Shown here: one piece after another, positions 28,588 to 37,668 of the stretch
Numbering within the stretch: the first letter of the stretch is position 1
Layout: the number at the start of each line of letters is the position of its first letter
DNA from: CAVVMA01 sp963788205
GTDB taxonomy: Bacteria > Desulfobacterota > Binatia > Binatales > Binataceae
Direction: 5' to 3'
Assembly: GCA_963788205.1 (NCBI GenBank)
Contig: CAWBGG010000009.1
Coordinates: forward strand, 496,001 to 560,000
DNA length: 64,000 nucleotides
Notes under the pieces: generated by a model
The model's database searches: none
Seen by the model: the letters and a program-made list of their open reading frames with translations, nothing else
What the model was told of the DNA's origin: nothing
Position numbers and translations under genes: made by a program

Positions 28588-29613
28588 TCAGAACTGCGCG
28601 AGGAAGCGCAGGTCGTTTTCGTAGAACAAGCGCATGTCGTCGACGCCGAGCTTGAGCAGCGCCGCCCGCTCGGGGCCCAGCCCGAAGGCGAAGCCCTGGT
28701 AGCGCGCCGGGTCGTAGCCGACCGCGCGCAGCACGTTGGGATGAATCATTCCGGCGCCCAGAATCTCGGTCCATCCGGTGTGCTTGCACACCCGGCATCC
28801 GGCGCCCTTGCACAGCACGCAGCTGATATCGAGCTCCGTGCTCGGCTCGGTGAATGGAAAATAGCTCGACCGGAAACGCACCGCAACGTCGGAGCCATAA
28901 AACGACCGCGCGAATTCGGACAGCACGCCTTTCAGGTTCGCCATCGTGACCACGCCGGTGCGATCGACCATGAAGCCCTCGATCTGATGGAACATCGGTG
29001 AGGCCCGCACGCTCAGCTCGTCGCGCCGGTAGCAGGCGCCGGGACAGACCACCGCCAGCGGCGGCTTGCGCTGCTCCATCACGCGGATTTGCCCGTTGGA
29101 GGTATGCGTGCGCAGCAGCATCCCGCCGCTGACGAAAAAGCTGTCCTGCATCTCGCGCGCCGGATGGTCGGGCGGAAAGTTGAGCGCGGCGAAATTGTGG
29201 AAATCGTCCTCGAGGTCCTGGGTGTAGGCCACCTCGAAGCCCATCTCGACGAAAATATCGAGCATCTGCTCCATCATCTGGGTGACCGGATGGACCCGGC
29301 CGCGCGGAATCCGCACGCCCGGCAGCGTCACGTCGATACTGCCCTCGCTGAGCGATTTTTCCAGCGATGTCAGCCGATGCGCGTCGGTCAGCACCGCGAT
29401 ACGGGCCTCGAGGTCGCGCTTGATCTCGTTGGCGAGCTGGCCGATCGCGGGACGCTCCGCCTCGGACACCTCGCGCATCCGGCGCATGATCTCGGTGATT
29501 TCACCACCGCGTCCCAGCACGCGCACGCGGACATTTTCGATTTGCTTTTCGGTCGCGCCGTCGCCCAGCTCAGCCAGCGCCCGCGCCCGAATCTGTTCCA
29601 GTTGATCTTTCAT
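28588..29613 (-). CDS. pheS: Phenylalanyl-tRNA synthetase alpha subunit
   Basis: Catalytic alpha subunit of PheRS, 341 residues, normal length. It has an N-terminal coiled-coil tRNA-binding region (residues 1-80). The class II aminoacylation core follows, with GRVHPVTQMMEQMLDIFVEMGF (motif 1), then FHQIEGFMVD (motif 2 region) and AFGLGPERAALLKLGVDDMR (motif 3). It also has the CxxC-like segment CVLCKGAGCRVCKHTGW, seen in many bacterial PheS. ATG 29613 is preferred over an upstream ATG 33 bases earlier because family proteins begin near here. It acts with pheT, from which it is separated by the NHL gene. Confidence 0.95.
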   Translation of the reverse strand: MKDQLEQIRARALAELGDGATEKQIENVRVRVLGRGGEITEIMRRMREVSEAERPAIGQLANEIKRDLEARIAVLTDAHRLTSLEKSLSEGSIDVTLPGVRIPRGRVHPVTQMMEQMLDIFVEMGFEVAYTQDLEDDFHNFAALNFPPDHPAREMQDSFFVSGGMLLRTHTSNGQIRVMEQRKPPLAVVCPGACYRRDELSVRASPMFHQIEGFMVDRTGVVTMANLKGVLSEFARSFYGSDVAVRFRSSYFPFTEPSTELDISCVLCKGAGCRVCKHTGWTEILGAGMIHPNVLRAVGYDPARYQGFAFGLGPERAALLKLGVDDMRLFYENDLRFLAQF

Positions 29614-29845
29614 CCTAAATCTCGCCCCGCAGCTCTCCAGCACCAATCAGTGAGGGTTCACCTTAGGAGAATCTGCGGCCAAGCGCTAGAAATGGCCGCT
29701 TGATACGCTCTCGGGAGCCACCGGGCCGCGGTGCGGTAGGCTTCACCTTCTCGCCCCACGGTGCGCCGCGCTCCCAGCCCGCCCGAGGTGCCGGCCGGGG
29801 CGGGCTTGCGAAGCCGGCGCTCACCGCGTAGTGAAAGGCATGCCC

Positions 29846-30658
29846 ATGTCCTTTGACACCAACGCGACCGGGGCTCCGTTGCTCATCGAACGCGATGGAC
29901 CGATCGAGACGTTGGTGATCAACGATCATCCCCGCAACCGCATGGGCCTGGACTTCATGGACGCGCTGGAGGCGGAGGTCGCACGCGCCGCGCTCGACCA
30001 CGGCGTGCGCGCCATCGTCATTCGCGGCGCGGGGAGCGAGAACTTATCGGTCGGGATGGACCTGAAGCAGCTCCCGGAGGGTCTCAAACGGATGGGAAGC
30101 CTGGAGGCCGTCCTCGACCAACGCCTCCGCGTCCTCGCCGCGATCGAGAACCTCCCCAAGCCCGTTGTCGCCGTGCTGTGCGGCTACTGCCTGGGCGGAG
30201 GTCTGGAGCTGCCGCTCGCCTGTCACTTCCGCTTGGCGGCGGCCGAAGGCTGCAAGATCGGACTTCCCGAGCTCGATCTCGGCACCGTCCCCGCATGGGC
30301 CGGGAGCGCGCGCCTCACGCGCTGCGTCGGACGCGGTCACGCCATCGACATGATCCTTCGTGCCAAGAAGATCTCCGGCCCCGAGGCGCTCCGGATCGGT
30401 CTGGTCAGCGAAGTCTGGCCAATCGAGGAGTTGTTTGAGCGTGCCCACGCGCTGGCGCGCGAGCTGGCGGACATGCCGGCGATTGCGGTCGCGGGAATGC
30501 TCCGGTGCATCGTCGGCGCCGGCGAGAAGCCGCTCGAGGAGAGCATCGCCGAGGAGCGCCGCGCGGTCCTCGCGACGATGGGCACGCCGGACCAGCGCGA
30601 AGGAATTCAGGCGTTCCTCGAGAAGAGAAGTCCACGGTTCAACCGGGGAAGCGACTGA
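29846..30658 (+). CDS. Enoyl-CoA hydratase/isomerase family protein
   Basis: A 270-residue crotonase-fold protein. Features include the RMGLDFMDALEAEV helix, AIVIRGAGSENLSVGMDLKQL (first oxyanion strand), the second oxyanion-hole strand CGYCLGGGLELPLACHFRLA, and ELDLGTVPAWAGSARL, where Glu/Asp catalytic positions lie. It probably hydrates, isomerises or decarboxylates a CoA thioester; the substrate cannot be assigned. ATG 29846 is favoured because AAAGG sits about 8 bases upstream. It is divergent from pheS and lies between pheS and a partial copy of the pheS 5' region at 30691. Confidence 0.88.
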   Translation: MSFDTNATGAPLLIERDGPIETLVINDHPRNRMGLDFMDALEAEVARAALDHGVRAIVIRGAGSENLSVGMDLKQLPEGLKRMGSLEAVLDQRLRVLAAIENLPKPVVAVLCGYCLGGGLELPLACHFRLAAAEGCKIGLPELDLGTVPAWAGSARLTRCVGRGHAIDMILRAKKISGPEALRIGLVSEVWPIEELFERAHALARELADMPAIAVAGMLRCIVGAGEKPLEESIAEERRAVLATMGTPDQREGIQAFLEKRSPRFNRGSD

Positions 30659-30690
30659 GCCGGAACCAAGCCATCTCGGCCGGCACGCGG

Positions 30691-30840
30691 CGCCCGAATC
30701 TGTTCCAGTTGATCTTTCATACTACATCCGCCTGTCCCGCAGCTCTCCCGCGTCAATGAGACTCGACCTTCGCACTTGTAAACCGCTTGGTGTCGGTGCG
30801 AGTCTCAATCAGCATTCAAATCGGCAATTCCGGGTGAAAC
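30691..30840. repeat. Composite partial copy: pheS 5' end plus NHL-gene leader
   Basis: 30691-30750 matches 29584-29632, the first ten pheS codons and the bases upstream, in the same orientation (shared CGCCCGAATCTGTTCCAGTT, then GATCTTTCAT, then CCCGCAGCTCTCC). 30756-30840 matches the complement of 28514-28580, the leader of the NHL-protein gene, with about 70-75 percent identity (ACTCGACCTTCGC...AAACCGC...TTCAAA...AATTCCGG). The leader copy directly precedes the Ycf48-like gene, so both secreted propeller genes may share a promoter or leader. Confidence 0.75.
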
Positions 30841-30841
30841 C

Positions 30842-33800
30842 TTGGGCCAACCTGTCTCATTCCCTGCGCGTATCCCAGTGATCAATCGGTGTTTGCCGGC
30901 TTGTTTGATTGGCGTTCTGATGTTGGGGGCGTCGTCCAGCGCCTGGGCGGCGAAGTCAATGCAATTGATCGCTCCAAATACCGGCTGGGCGACCACGGGA
31001 AATTACGCCACGAGAGATCTCTTCTGGACGGCGGACGGGGGCGCTCATTGGAGTAATATCACCCCCAATCCGTTACCCAACAGTGGAATCCGGAAGTCAG
31101 GAGGGTTTGCGCCGCCCGGATTCGGCGGCCCCGAGCCCGAGCGTATCGCCGACGTATTTTTTCTCGACCCTCACCGGGGGTGGGTACTGTTTTGCTGCGG
31201 CTGGACCGAATCCCCCAGGTCTGCGCCTGAGGGATCGCCGCAATACGATTTGGCCGTTACCGCCGATTCGGGAACAACCTGGTCGATAGCACGTGTGACC
31301 ATCCCTGACGGCGTCTATATCCAGCCCAATATGGACGATTACGGAGGTGAGATCGCATTTGCGGACTCTGACCACGGCTGGCTGAACCTGACCGGGTATG
31401 CAGGGCATTCGAGCTCGGGCACTTTGCTGATTACTTCAGACGGCGGGCGGACCTGGCGCGGGGCTGATCAGGAAACTCCCGGCGGGGCTGGTCCCTTTTC
31501 GCTGCTGACACCCGCAGTTGGTTGGCAGCTCACAACCCCGTCGTGGTTCGATCCCGACATCGGGGAACTTTCCGTTACGCGCGATGGTGCAAGGAGCTGG
31601 CACAATGTGTCGGTGCCGATACCCAAGGAGATCCGCCGGGCGCTCGGCCCCGGCAGCTCACCCGAGGTCAGGTACTATGATCTGCCGACCTTCGAGGACA
31701 GCAAGCACGGCTTTCTGGCGGTGAATTATTGCGCCGAGGAACGGGGCCGCAAATCAGCGCTAGGCCTGTTCAAAACCGGGGATGGCGGACGAACCTGGAA
31801 GCTGCTTCGGTTCATCGCGAACCTTGACCTGTCCGGCGGCGACGATTCACACGCTGTGGCTGTGGCTGGTTCCACTTTAATCGCGGCCACCGGTTCAGAG
31901 ACCGATGAAGGCGCCACGCTATCCAAAGATGGACCGGACGGCAGAACCGACACCGACATATCGGGCTACGTCGGGGGGTATCGAGGTCTTACCTATTTGG
32001 CGCTGAGTTTTGCTACCCCGAAGCAGGGGTGGATGCTGCTCCACAGGAGTGAGCTGTTATCAACCACGGACGGCGGCGCCACCTGGACCAAGCTCGAACC
32101 CGGAGTTGCCGAGAAACAAAATGCAGCCAGCTATCAACGGAAGCAATCCTGGCAGAAGCAATCCTGGGTGGACTCGATACAACTGCTCACTCCCGACGTC
32201 GGATGGGCGTTGAGCGTGAGGAACAGCAGGCTGTACTGGACTGAAGACGGAGGCCTGACGTGGAAAACGATTACGCCCCGCGGCGTTGGCGGCGGCAATA
32301 ACATCTCTTCGGTGTTCTTCTTCGACACCAGGCGCGGCTGGCTTCTATATCGCGAGAACCAGAAGTTCGTAGTTTTCTCCACGATCGACGCGGGAGCCGA
32401 CTGGTCGATAACAAATATCAGCGTTCCGGGCGCGCCCGGGATACTGAGTTTTATCAGATCCGATGGCCAGCTCTACTTTGCGGATGCTCTGCATGGCTGG
32501 CTCAGCCTGGATGTTGTGACCGGCCCGAATCTCCATCAGAGGAGGCTGCTGATAACTTCAGATAGAGGCCGAAGCTGGCAGGATGCGCCGGCAGAGCCTG
32601 GGCCGGGAGGTAACATCCGTCTTGTCACACCTACGGAAGGCTGGATGCTGGCGCCTGCCGGCGATCAACTTTACGTTAGCCGCGATGGAGCAAAGAGCTG
32701 GCAAAAGGTATCGCTTGCGCCACCCGGGGAAGTGTATCCGGCGACTGATGCCACCTATGACCTGCCGACCTTTGAGGATAGCAAGCACGGCTACTTGCCG
32801 GTAACCTATTCAGGCGGCTTGGGGGTGAAGTCGGCCGCGGTGCTCTTCGCATCCGAGGACGGCGGACAAACCTGGAAGCCGGACAGGACGCTGGCAAACC
32901 TGAGCGGAAAGCCGGTCGGCAATGTCGTCTCATCCGCCGTGGTGGGGTCCGCGTGGATTACCGCCAACGAGCCGGACGGCAATAATCCCGCAATCACTGC
33001 GCTTGCCGGCGGCGCCACAGCCAGCGCGAGGTCCAACGCCGAACCGGGCTACTACGGGGCTCGTCAACTCAGCTTTGTGACTCTGTCGCGCGGATGGCTA
33101 CTGCTGAATGACGGCCGGTTCTTTTCAACCCGCGATGGAGGGGTGACTTGGGCCAACGTCAACTTTGGCCGCAGCGCACAAGCATCGGCATTGGAACAAC
33201 GGCAGCCGCGCGTGTCGGTGGCAGCGCTGGGGGTGGGATCGATGCAACTGCTGGGTCCCGAGGTGGGAGTGGTTGTGGCAGTGACCAGCGGTCTGGCGGA
33301 AAGCGGCAAGGCCCACCTTCTGCGCACTGAAAGCGGTGGCGCTCAGTGGAAGGAGATTTCGCCGAGCCTGGCTGTCTCCGATAACATTGTTTCCAAGTTC
33401 TTTTTCCTCGATGCCAGGCGTGGCTGTGTAGTGGTATGGCACTGGGAGCCTGTGGCGCCGCCGAACTGGTTGTGGCGCTGGTGGCACAGAGCGAAGCCCG
33501 CGAAGAAGCCGGAGTTCGAACCCGTGTTCGAGCTTGTGTCCACTGAGGACGGGGGCGCGACCTGGTCTCGAACGCGCATGGAGATCCCCGGCCTTGAGTG
33601 GCTGAGGGGTACTATTCAACCTGCGGCAGAAATCGGGTTCGTGGACCCGCGTCATGGCTGGATGAACATGACTGCGTCTACCATGGGCCAGTCGACATTT
33701 CACTGGGACAAGAGGTTGTTGATGACTGCGGATGGAGGTAAGAGCTGGAGTCCGGCGGCGGACAGTCCTATCAGGCCAACGGGAGTTCGCTTCGTTACGC

Positions 33801-34708
33801 CCGAGGAAGGCTGGATGGTTGGTGATCGCTCAAGTCCAGCCGCGGCGGCCAGTCCGTCCGCTTCCGTTCGCCCGGAATTGCCGCCAGCGGCCGGCGCTCT
33901 CCGGGGTTTAATGATGATGAGAGGACTCCGTGGCCGCGGCATCGGCGTGCCTGGCGGATCGATTTTTGGGGGCTCGCAGATGGCGCGAGGCGACTTGATT
34001 GCGAGTCAGGCCGGCGAGGAACTCTACGTTACTCGCGATGGAGCAAAGAGCTGGCAGAAGGTGTCGTTGGAGACCCCCAAGGACGTGTACTCGGAAGATA
34101 TCGCCAGGCATCTTCCGCCTAACCCGTACTGCGCTGCGGTTCAGTACCATGGCCAGATGGTGACCGACATAACCTATCCGCCGCCGACTGCTATTTATAA
34201 CCTGCCGACTTTTACCGACAGCGAGCGCGGCTTTTTGCCGGCCACCTATTCGGCAACCTCGGGTATCATGTCGGGGGAATCAAATAGCCTGGGCTGTCCC
34301 CAGAGCCATTATCACGCGGTGCTGTTCGCAACCGTTGACGGGGGGCGGACCTGGAAGCCGGATAGAATGTTGTCGTCAACCCCGACCGGAATGAATTCCG
34401 GATGGACTACGTGTACGGTACGATCCGCCGTGGCCGGTTCGGCCTGGATCCTGGCCGACTATTCATTCGGCGCCGTTCCACCTTTCGCCAGCTTGGGTCC
34501 GGGCGCCAGGGGCGACTCCAGCGGCGACGCCGAGGGCGCCTTCTGGCCGCCGGCGGACCGCTTGGACTTGCGGCTCGACTTTGCCACGCCGGCCGTGGGT
34601 TGGATAACCTGGCATGGCGAGTTGCTATCCACGACGAATGGAGGAGGTACGTGGACCCCGATCACGCCCCGGTTGAACCAACTTGTGGCGGCGGACGCGG
34701 TACGCTGA
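30842..34708 (+). CDS. Giant secreted Ycf48/BNR-like repeat protein
   Basis: A 1288-residue exported protein. A signal peptide is visible (CLPACLIGVLMLGASSSAWA), so translation starts at TTG 30842 or GTG 30878. The body carries many SDGGRTW, TDGGATW and EDGGQTW motifs typical of Ycf48-like/BNR beta-propellers. Three homologous modules begin near residues 242, 609 and 1060, each with a VxRDGAxSW strand followed by the pattern Y-[DN]-LPTF-[ET]-DS. Tryptophan/glycine content is high. The large internal duplications indicate growth by module duplication. A binding or scaffold role at the cell surface is likely; none is proven. Confidence 0.85.
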   Translation: MGQPVSFPARIPVINRCLPACLIGVLMLGASSSAWAAKSMQLIAPNTGWATTGNYATRDLFWTADGGAHWSNITPNPLPNSGIRKSGGFAPPGFGGPEPERIADVFFLDPHRGWVLFCCGWTESPRSAPEGSPQYDLAVTADSGTTWSIARVTIPDGVYIQPNMDDYGGEIAFADSDHGWLNLTGYAGHSSSGTLLITSDGGRTWRGADQETPGGAGPFSLLTPAVGWQLTTPSWFDPDIGELSVTRDGARSWHNVSVPIPKEIRRALGPGSSPEVRYYDLPTFEDSKHGFLAVNYCAEERGRKSALGLFKTGDGGRTWKLLRFIANLDLSGGDDSHAVAVAGSTLIAATGSETDEGATLSKDGPDGRTDTDISGYVGGYRGLTYLALSFATPKQGWMLLHRSELLSTTDGGATWTKLEPGVAEKQNAASYQRKQSWQKQSWVDSIQLLTPDVGWALSVRNSRLYWTEDGGLTWKTITPRGVGGGNNISSVFFFDTRRGWLLYRENQKFVVFSTIDAGADWSITNISVPGAPGILSFIRSDGQLYFADALHGWLSLDVVTGPNLHQRRLLITSDRGRSWQDAPAEPGPGGNIRLVTPTEGWMLAPAGDQLYVSRDGAKSWQKVSLAPPGEVYPATDATYDLPTFEDSKHGYLPVTYSGGLGVKSAAVLFASEDGGQTWKPDRTLANLSGKPVGNVVSSAVVGSAWITANEPDGNNPAITALAGGATASARSNAEPGYYGARQLSFVTLSRGWLLLNDGRFFSTRDGGVTWANVNFGRSAQASALEQRQPRVSVAALGVGSMQLLGPEVGVVVAVTSGLAESGKAHLLRTESGGAQWKEISPSLAVSDNIVSKFFFLDARRGCVVVWHWEPVAPPNWLWRWWHRAKPAKKPEFEPVFELVSTEDGGATWSRTRMEIPGLEWLRGTIQPAAEIGFVDPRHGWMNMTASTMGQSTFHWDKRLLMTADGGKSWSPAADSPIRPTGVRFVTPEEGWMVGDRSSPAAAASPSASVRPELPPAAGALRGLMMMRGLRGRGIGVPGGSIFGGSQMARGDLIASQAGEELYVTRDGAKSWQKVSLETPKDVYSEDIARHLPPNPYCAAVQYHGQMVTDITYPPPTAIYNLPTFTDSERGFLPATYSATSGIMSGESNSLGCPQSHYHAVLFATVDGGRTWKPDRMLSSTPTGMNSGWTTCTVRSAVAGSAWILADYSFGAVPPFASLGPGARGDSSGDAEGAFWPPADRLDLRLDFATPAVGWITWHGELLSTTNGGGTWTPITPRLNQLVAADAVR

Positions 34709-34791
34709 CTTGCATCGATATAAATGTCACTGGTCGCGCCGGGAATGATTATTCCGGCGGCAATTCAGCCCTGAACAATAAGGAGGCGGAA

Positions 34792-35890
34792 ATGAGCACA
34801 ATTCTGGTGACCGGCGGGTCGGGCTTCATCGGCAGCCATTGCATCCTGCAGCTCCTGGCCGCGGGCCATCAGGTGCGCACCACGGTGCGGAGCCTGAAGC
34901 GCGAGGGCGACGTGCGCGCCATGCTGAAGGAAGGCGGCGCCGAGCCGGGCGATCGCTTGTCCTTCATCGCCGCCGATCTCGAAAACGACGCGGGCTGGCC
35001 GGAAGCCGTCGCCGGCTGCGAGTACGTGCTGCACGTGGCGTCGCCCTTTCCCCCGAACGTCCCCAAGCACGAGGACGAGCTGATCGTGCCCGCGCGCGAA
35101 GGCGCGCTCCGCGTGCTGCGCGCCGCGCGCGACGCCGGCGTCAAGCGCGTGGTGCTGACCTCCTCGTTCGCGGCGATCGGCTATGGCCACAAGCCGCAGA
35201 CAACGCCGTTCAACGAGACGAGCTGGACGGACCCCAATGGCGACGACGTGACGCGCCTACGTGAAATCGAAGACTTTGGCCGAACGCGCGGCCTGGGATT
35301 TCATCGCCAACGAAGGCGGCGGCCTGGAGCTTTCCGTCGTCAATCCGGTGGGCGTGTTCGGCCCGGTCCTGGGGCCCGACTATTCGACCTCGATCCTCCT
35401 GGTGCAGCGCCTGATGGACGGCGCGATGCCCGGCTGCCCGCGGCTGTATTTCGGCGTCGTCGATGTGCGCGACGTCGCCGACTTGCACATCCGCGCCATG
35501 ACTCATCCCGCCGCCAAGGGCGAACGCTTCCTCGCCGTCGCCGGCGATTTCATGTCGATGCTCGACATCGCCAAGGTGCTGAAGGCCCGCATGGGCGCGG
35601 CGGCCAAAAGAGTGCCGACGCGGCAACTGCCCAACTGGCTGGTGCGCATCGCCGCGATGCGCGATCCGGCGGTGAAGCTGATCCTGCCCGAGCTCGGCAA
35701 GACGAAGAACGCCACCAACGAAAAGGCCAAACGCACGCTGGGCTGGGCGCCGCGCTCGAACGAAGAGTCCATCGTCGCCACCGCCGAAAGCCTGGTGCGG
35801 CTCGGGCTTCTGAAGGAAAGCCCGAAAAAGCCCGTAGAGAGATTTGCTCTGGGCGCCAAGTCCGAAGCTGGCCTCCGCTCATCCAATTGA
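34792..35890 (+). CDS. NAD(P)-dependent epimerase/aldehyde reductase, one-base frameshift
   Basis: Extended short-chain dehydrogenase of the cinnamoyl-CoA/dihydroflavonol reductase-like group, about 365 residues when joined. The N-terminal frame shows the Rossmann motif TGGSGFIG, VLHVASPF and VVLTSSFAAIGY. The second frame begins AYVKSKTLAERAAWDF, with the YxxxK catalytic pair, and continues VNPVGVFGPVLG to the stop. Length is 3n+1 and one base is extra in ACGCGCC near 35249-35257. A very strong AAGGAGG precedes ATG 34792. It probably reduces an aldehyde or ketone with NADPH. Confidence 0.88.
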
Positions 35891-36508
35891 CTCACTACCC
35901 GCCCGCGGATATCTGCGTGTTGCCCGTGGCAGAGCGAGCTTTGCCTGATTGCGTGCTTTTTCGCCCCGGGCACCGAGTTCGAACCTACTTCTGGAAGTAG
36001 GACCGGCGTCCCGCCTGTCATCGCGACGCTGCTGTCGGCGACGCGCCTGGCGCTATCGCATTTGCGCGGCATGACAAAGAGCTGATCGGCCCCGGTCACT
36101 TCTTCCAGTCAGCAGCACGAGCTCTTGCTCCTGGCGGCGCTAGGCTCTCCGCCCGCGCCAGCACCGTCAGGTCGCGTGGCCTCCGTCATTCGGTCGCGCC
36201 GCGGGGCGATAGCAGGGGTAAGAAGCTTGTCCTGCGCAAAGCCGAAGGACACCACGGTGCAATCTCTGAGGTTTCGTCGCTTGCTTTGTCGGCAAAGCCT
36301 GTTAGGGATAAATAGACCTGAAACATTTAAACCAAGATCTCCGGGCCGAATCGACACGTAGGGTGGCCTGAGTTCTACGTTCTTTTTGGTCTTGGTTGAT
36401 GGTTCCGCAGCCGATTCCAGAGCGCGGTGCGCCACAGCCGGGCCCCGTAGGTTCCTCGTCGCTGGCCGCTTGACATCAAATTGCGATTTTCAGTAACGGC
36501 AGGCACCA
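35891..36508. other. Repeat-rich intergenic region
   Basis: No convincing gene. A family B half-unit lies at 35990-36015 (CTGGAAGTAGGACCGGCGTC). Near 36224-36256 is a copy of the common dispersed sequence CTTGTCCTGCGCAAAGCCGA. The low-complexity frames that cross this stretch look like translated repeats, not proteins. Confidence 0.5.
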
Positions 36509-37168
36509 CTACGGCTGGATATTCCCCCGGATATGAACCGTTCCGGTGTTGTTGGAAAAGTTCAGCGTCAGGACCAGATTGCCTGAACCCTGGGCTGAGG
36601 CGTACTTGCCGGCTCCCCGGCCAGGAGTGATGTAGTACGCAGACTGATTGATGAAGACCGCGGTTTTGGAGGAAAAATCGAACTCGTTACAGGCGATTCC
36701 CGTCGCCGCGAAGTTCACCGCGTTTCTTCCCGCAGCGATGGTTCCGGTGCCCGAGAACGGAAAGCAGATGCCTCGGTTTTCACCGCTGTTGACAGTGTCG
36801 TCGGTGTTGACCGTGTTGCTGAAGCTGAAACTGGCTTTCCCGATTGGCGAGACTGTGAACGTGCCGGTATAGGTCTCGCATTCGCAGTCACCTGCTGAAG
36901 AGTCACAGGTCGCGTTGGTGCACGGTTTGCCATGGATACGCGTGGCTGTCACCGCCCCATCGCCAGTCAGCGTCTGAAAAATCACTGCCGCAGCATGAGG
37001 GGCCGTACGTGTGACGTCTGAAGGATCAGATGGCTCGGTAACCCCGGACGCGACAGGCTCGCTCGGTAAGCTCGGGTACTCACTCGCCAATGTCAGAGGG
37101 GGCAGAGTCAGCATTCCGACCGCGATCGCGAGCAAGCCGTTAACCAACAGTCGCCATGCTCTGACCAT
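36509..37168 (-). CDS. Secreted hypothetical protein
   Basis: A 219-residue exported protein. The start at ATG 37168 follows GGGAGG at good distance and gives a signal peptide (LLVNGLLAIAVGMLTLPPLTLAS). The mature part is rich in Thr, Ser and Gly with a cluster of cysteines (CTNATCDSSAGDCEC) and a beta-rich C-terminal half (GTGTIAAGRNAVNFAATG, SGNLVLTLNFSNNTGTVHI). No family is recognised. Confidence 0.65.
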   Translation of the reverse strand: MVRAWRLLVNGLLAIAVGMLTLPPLTLASEYPSLPSEPVASGVTEPSDPSDVTRTAPHAAAVIFQTLTGDGAVTATRIHGKPCTNATCDSSAGDCECETYTGTFTVSPIGKASFSFSNTVNTDDTVNSGENRGICFPFSGTGTIAAGRNAVNFAATGIACNEFDFSSKTAVFINQSAYYITPGRGAGKYASAQGSGNLVLTLNFSNNTGTVHIRGNIQP

Positions 37169-37668
37169 TCTTTCGTTCCTCCCTGTGTCGATCTGCGCAA
37201 TGCCAATCAAACTGGCGGACGGACCGAGACTCAAACCAAGGACCTCGTGCATATGCGTGGTAGAATGATCGCGCACAGCGCTGGTCTGGGCGGTATTCAA
37301 CAGTACCACTTCGTATCGGAACTGCAAGCATATTGACCGTGCCGTGGTCGAAAATTCGACCTGCTCGAAACTCACGGAGCGGCGGGCGCGATCTGCAGCC
37401 GATCGCGCCCGTTGCACTGGCTATGCGGGCACGTTGGCCCGCAGCCCCACGCGCCGCGGTCAAGCGCATGATCACAGCAACCTAGCCGTCAGTTTTGGTC
37501 CAGCGATCGGCCACCTGGTGGCGTTCAGTCCTGCGGTGGAACCCGTTGAGCCGCAGCTCACCGCTCTCGGCATTCGCTTCCCTCGTAGTCGTGCCTGAGA
37601 GGACCACGCCAAAGGACCTGCCGCAACTGATCCTGACCTGCTCTCGGGAGTTTGAGTAAGTAGCTCGG
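37169..37668. other. Intergenic region without a recognisable gene
   Basis: About 500 bases between two minus-strand secreted-protein genes. Short frames here lack ribosome binding sites or family resemblance. It presumably holds the promoter of the 36509-37168 gene. Confidence 0.4.

Noticed and set aside
26069..28813. 914-codon version of the NHL protein
   Set aside because: The extra N-terminus overlaps pheS in another frame; ATG 28516 gives a proper signal sequence.
34402..36000. 532-codon frame running from the Ycf48-like gene through the epimerase
   Set aside because: It reads the first half of the epimerase only; the true start with AAGGAGG is at 34792, and the tail after the frameshift is noise.
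36109..36435. 108-codon minus-strand frame
   Set aside because: Its sequence contains the translated dispersed repeat (GFAQDKLL type) and lacks a ribosome binding site.
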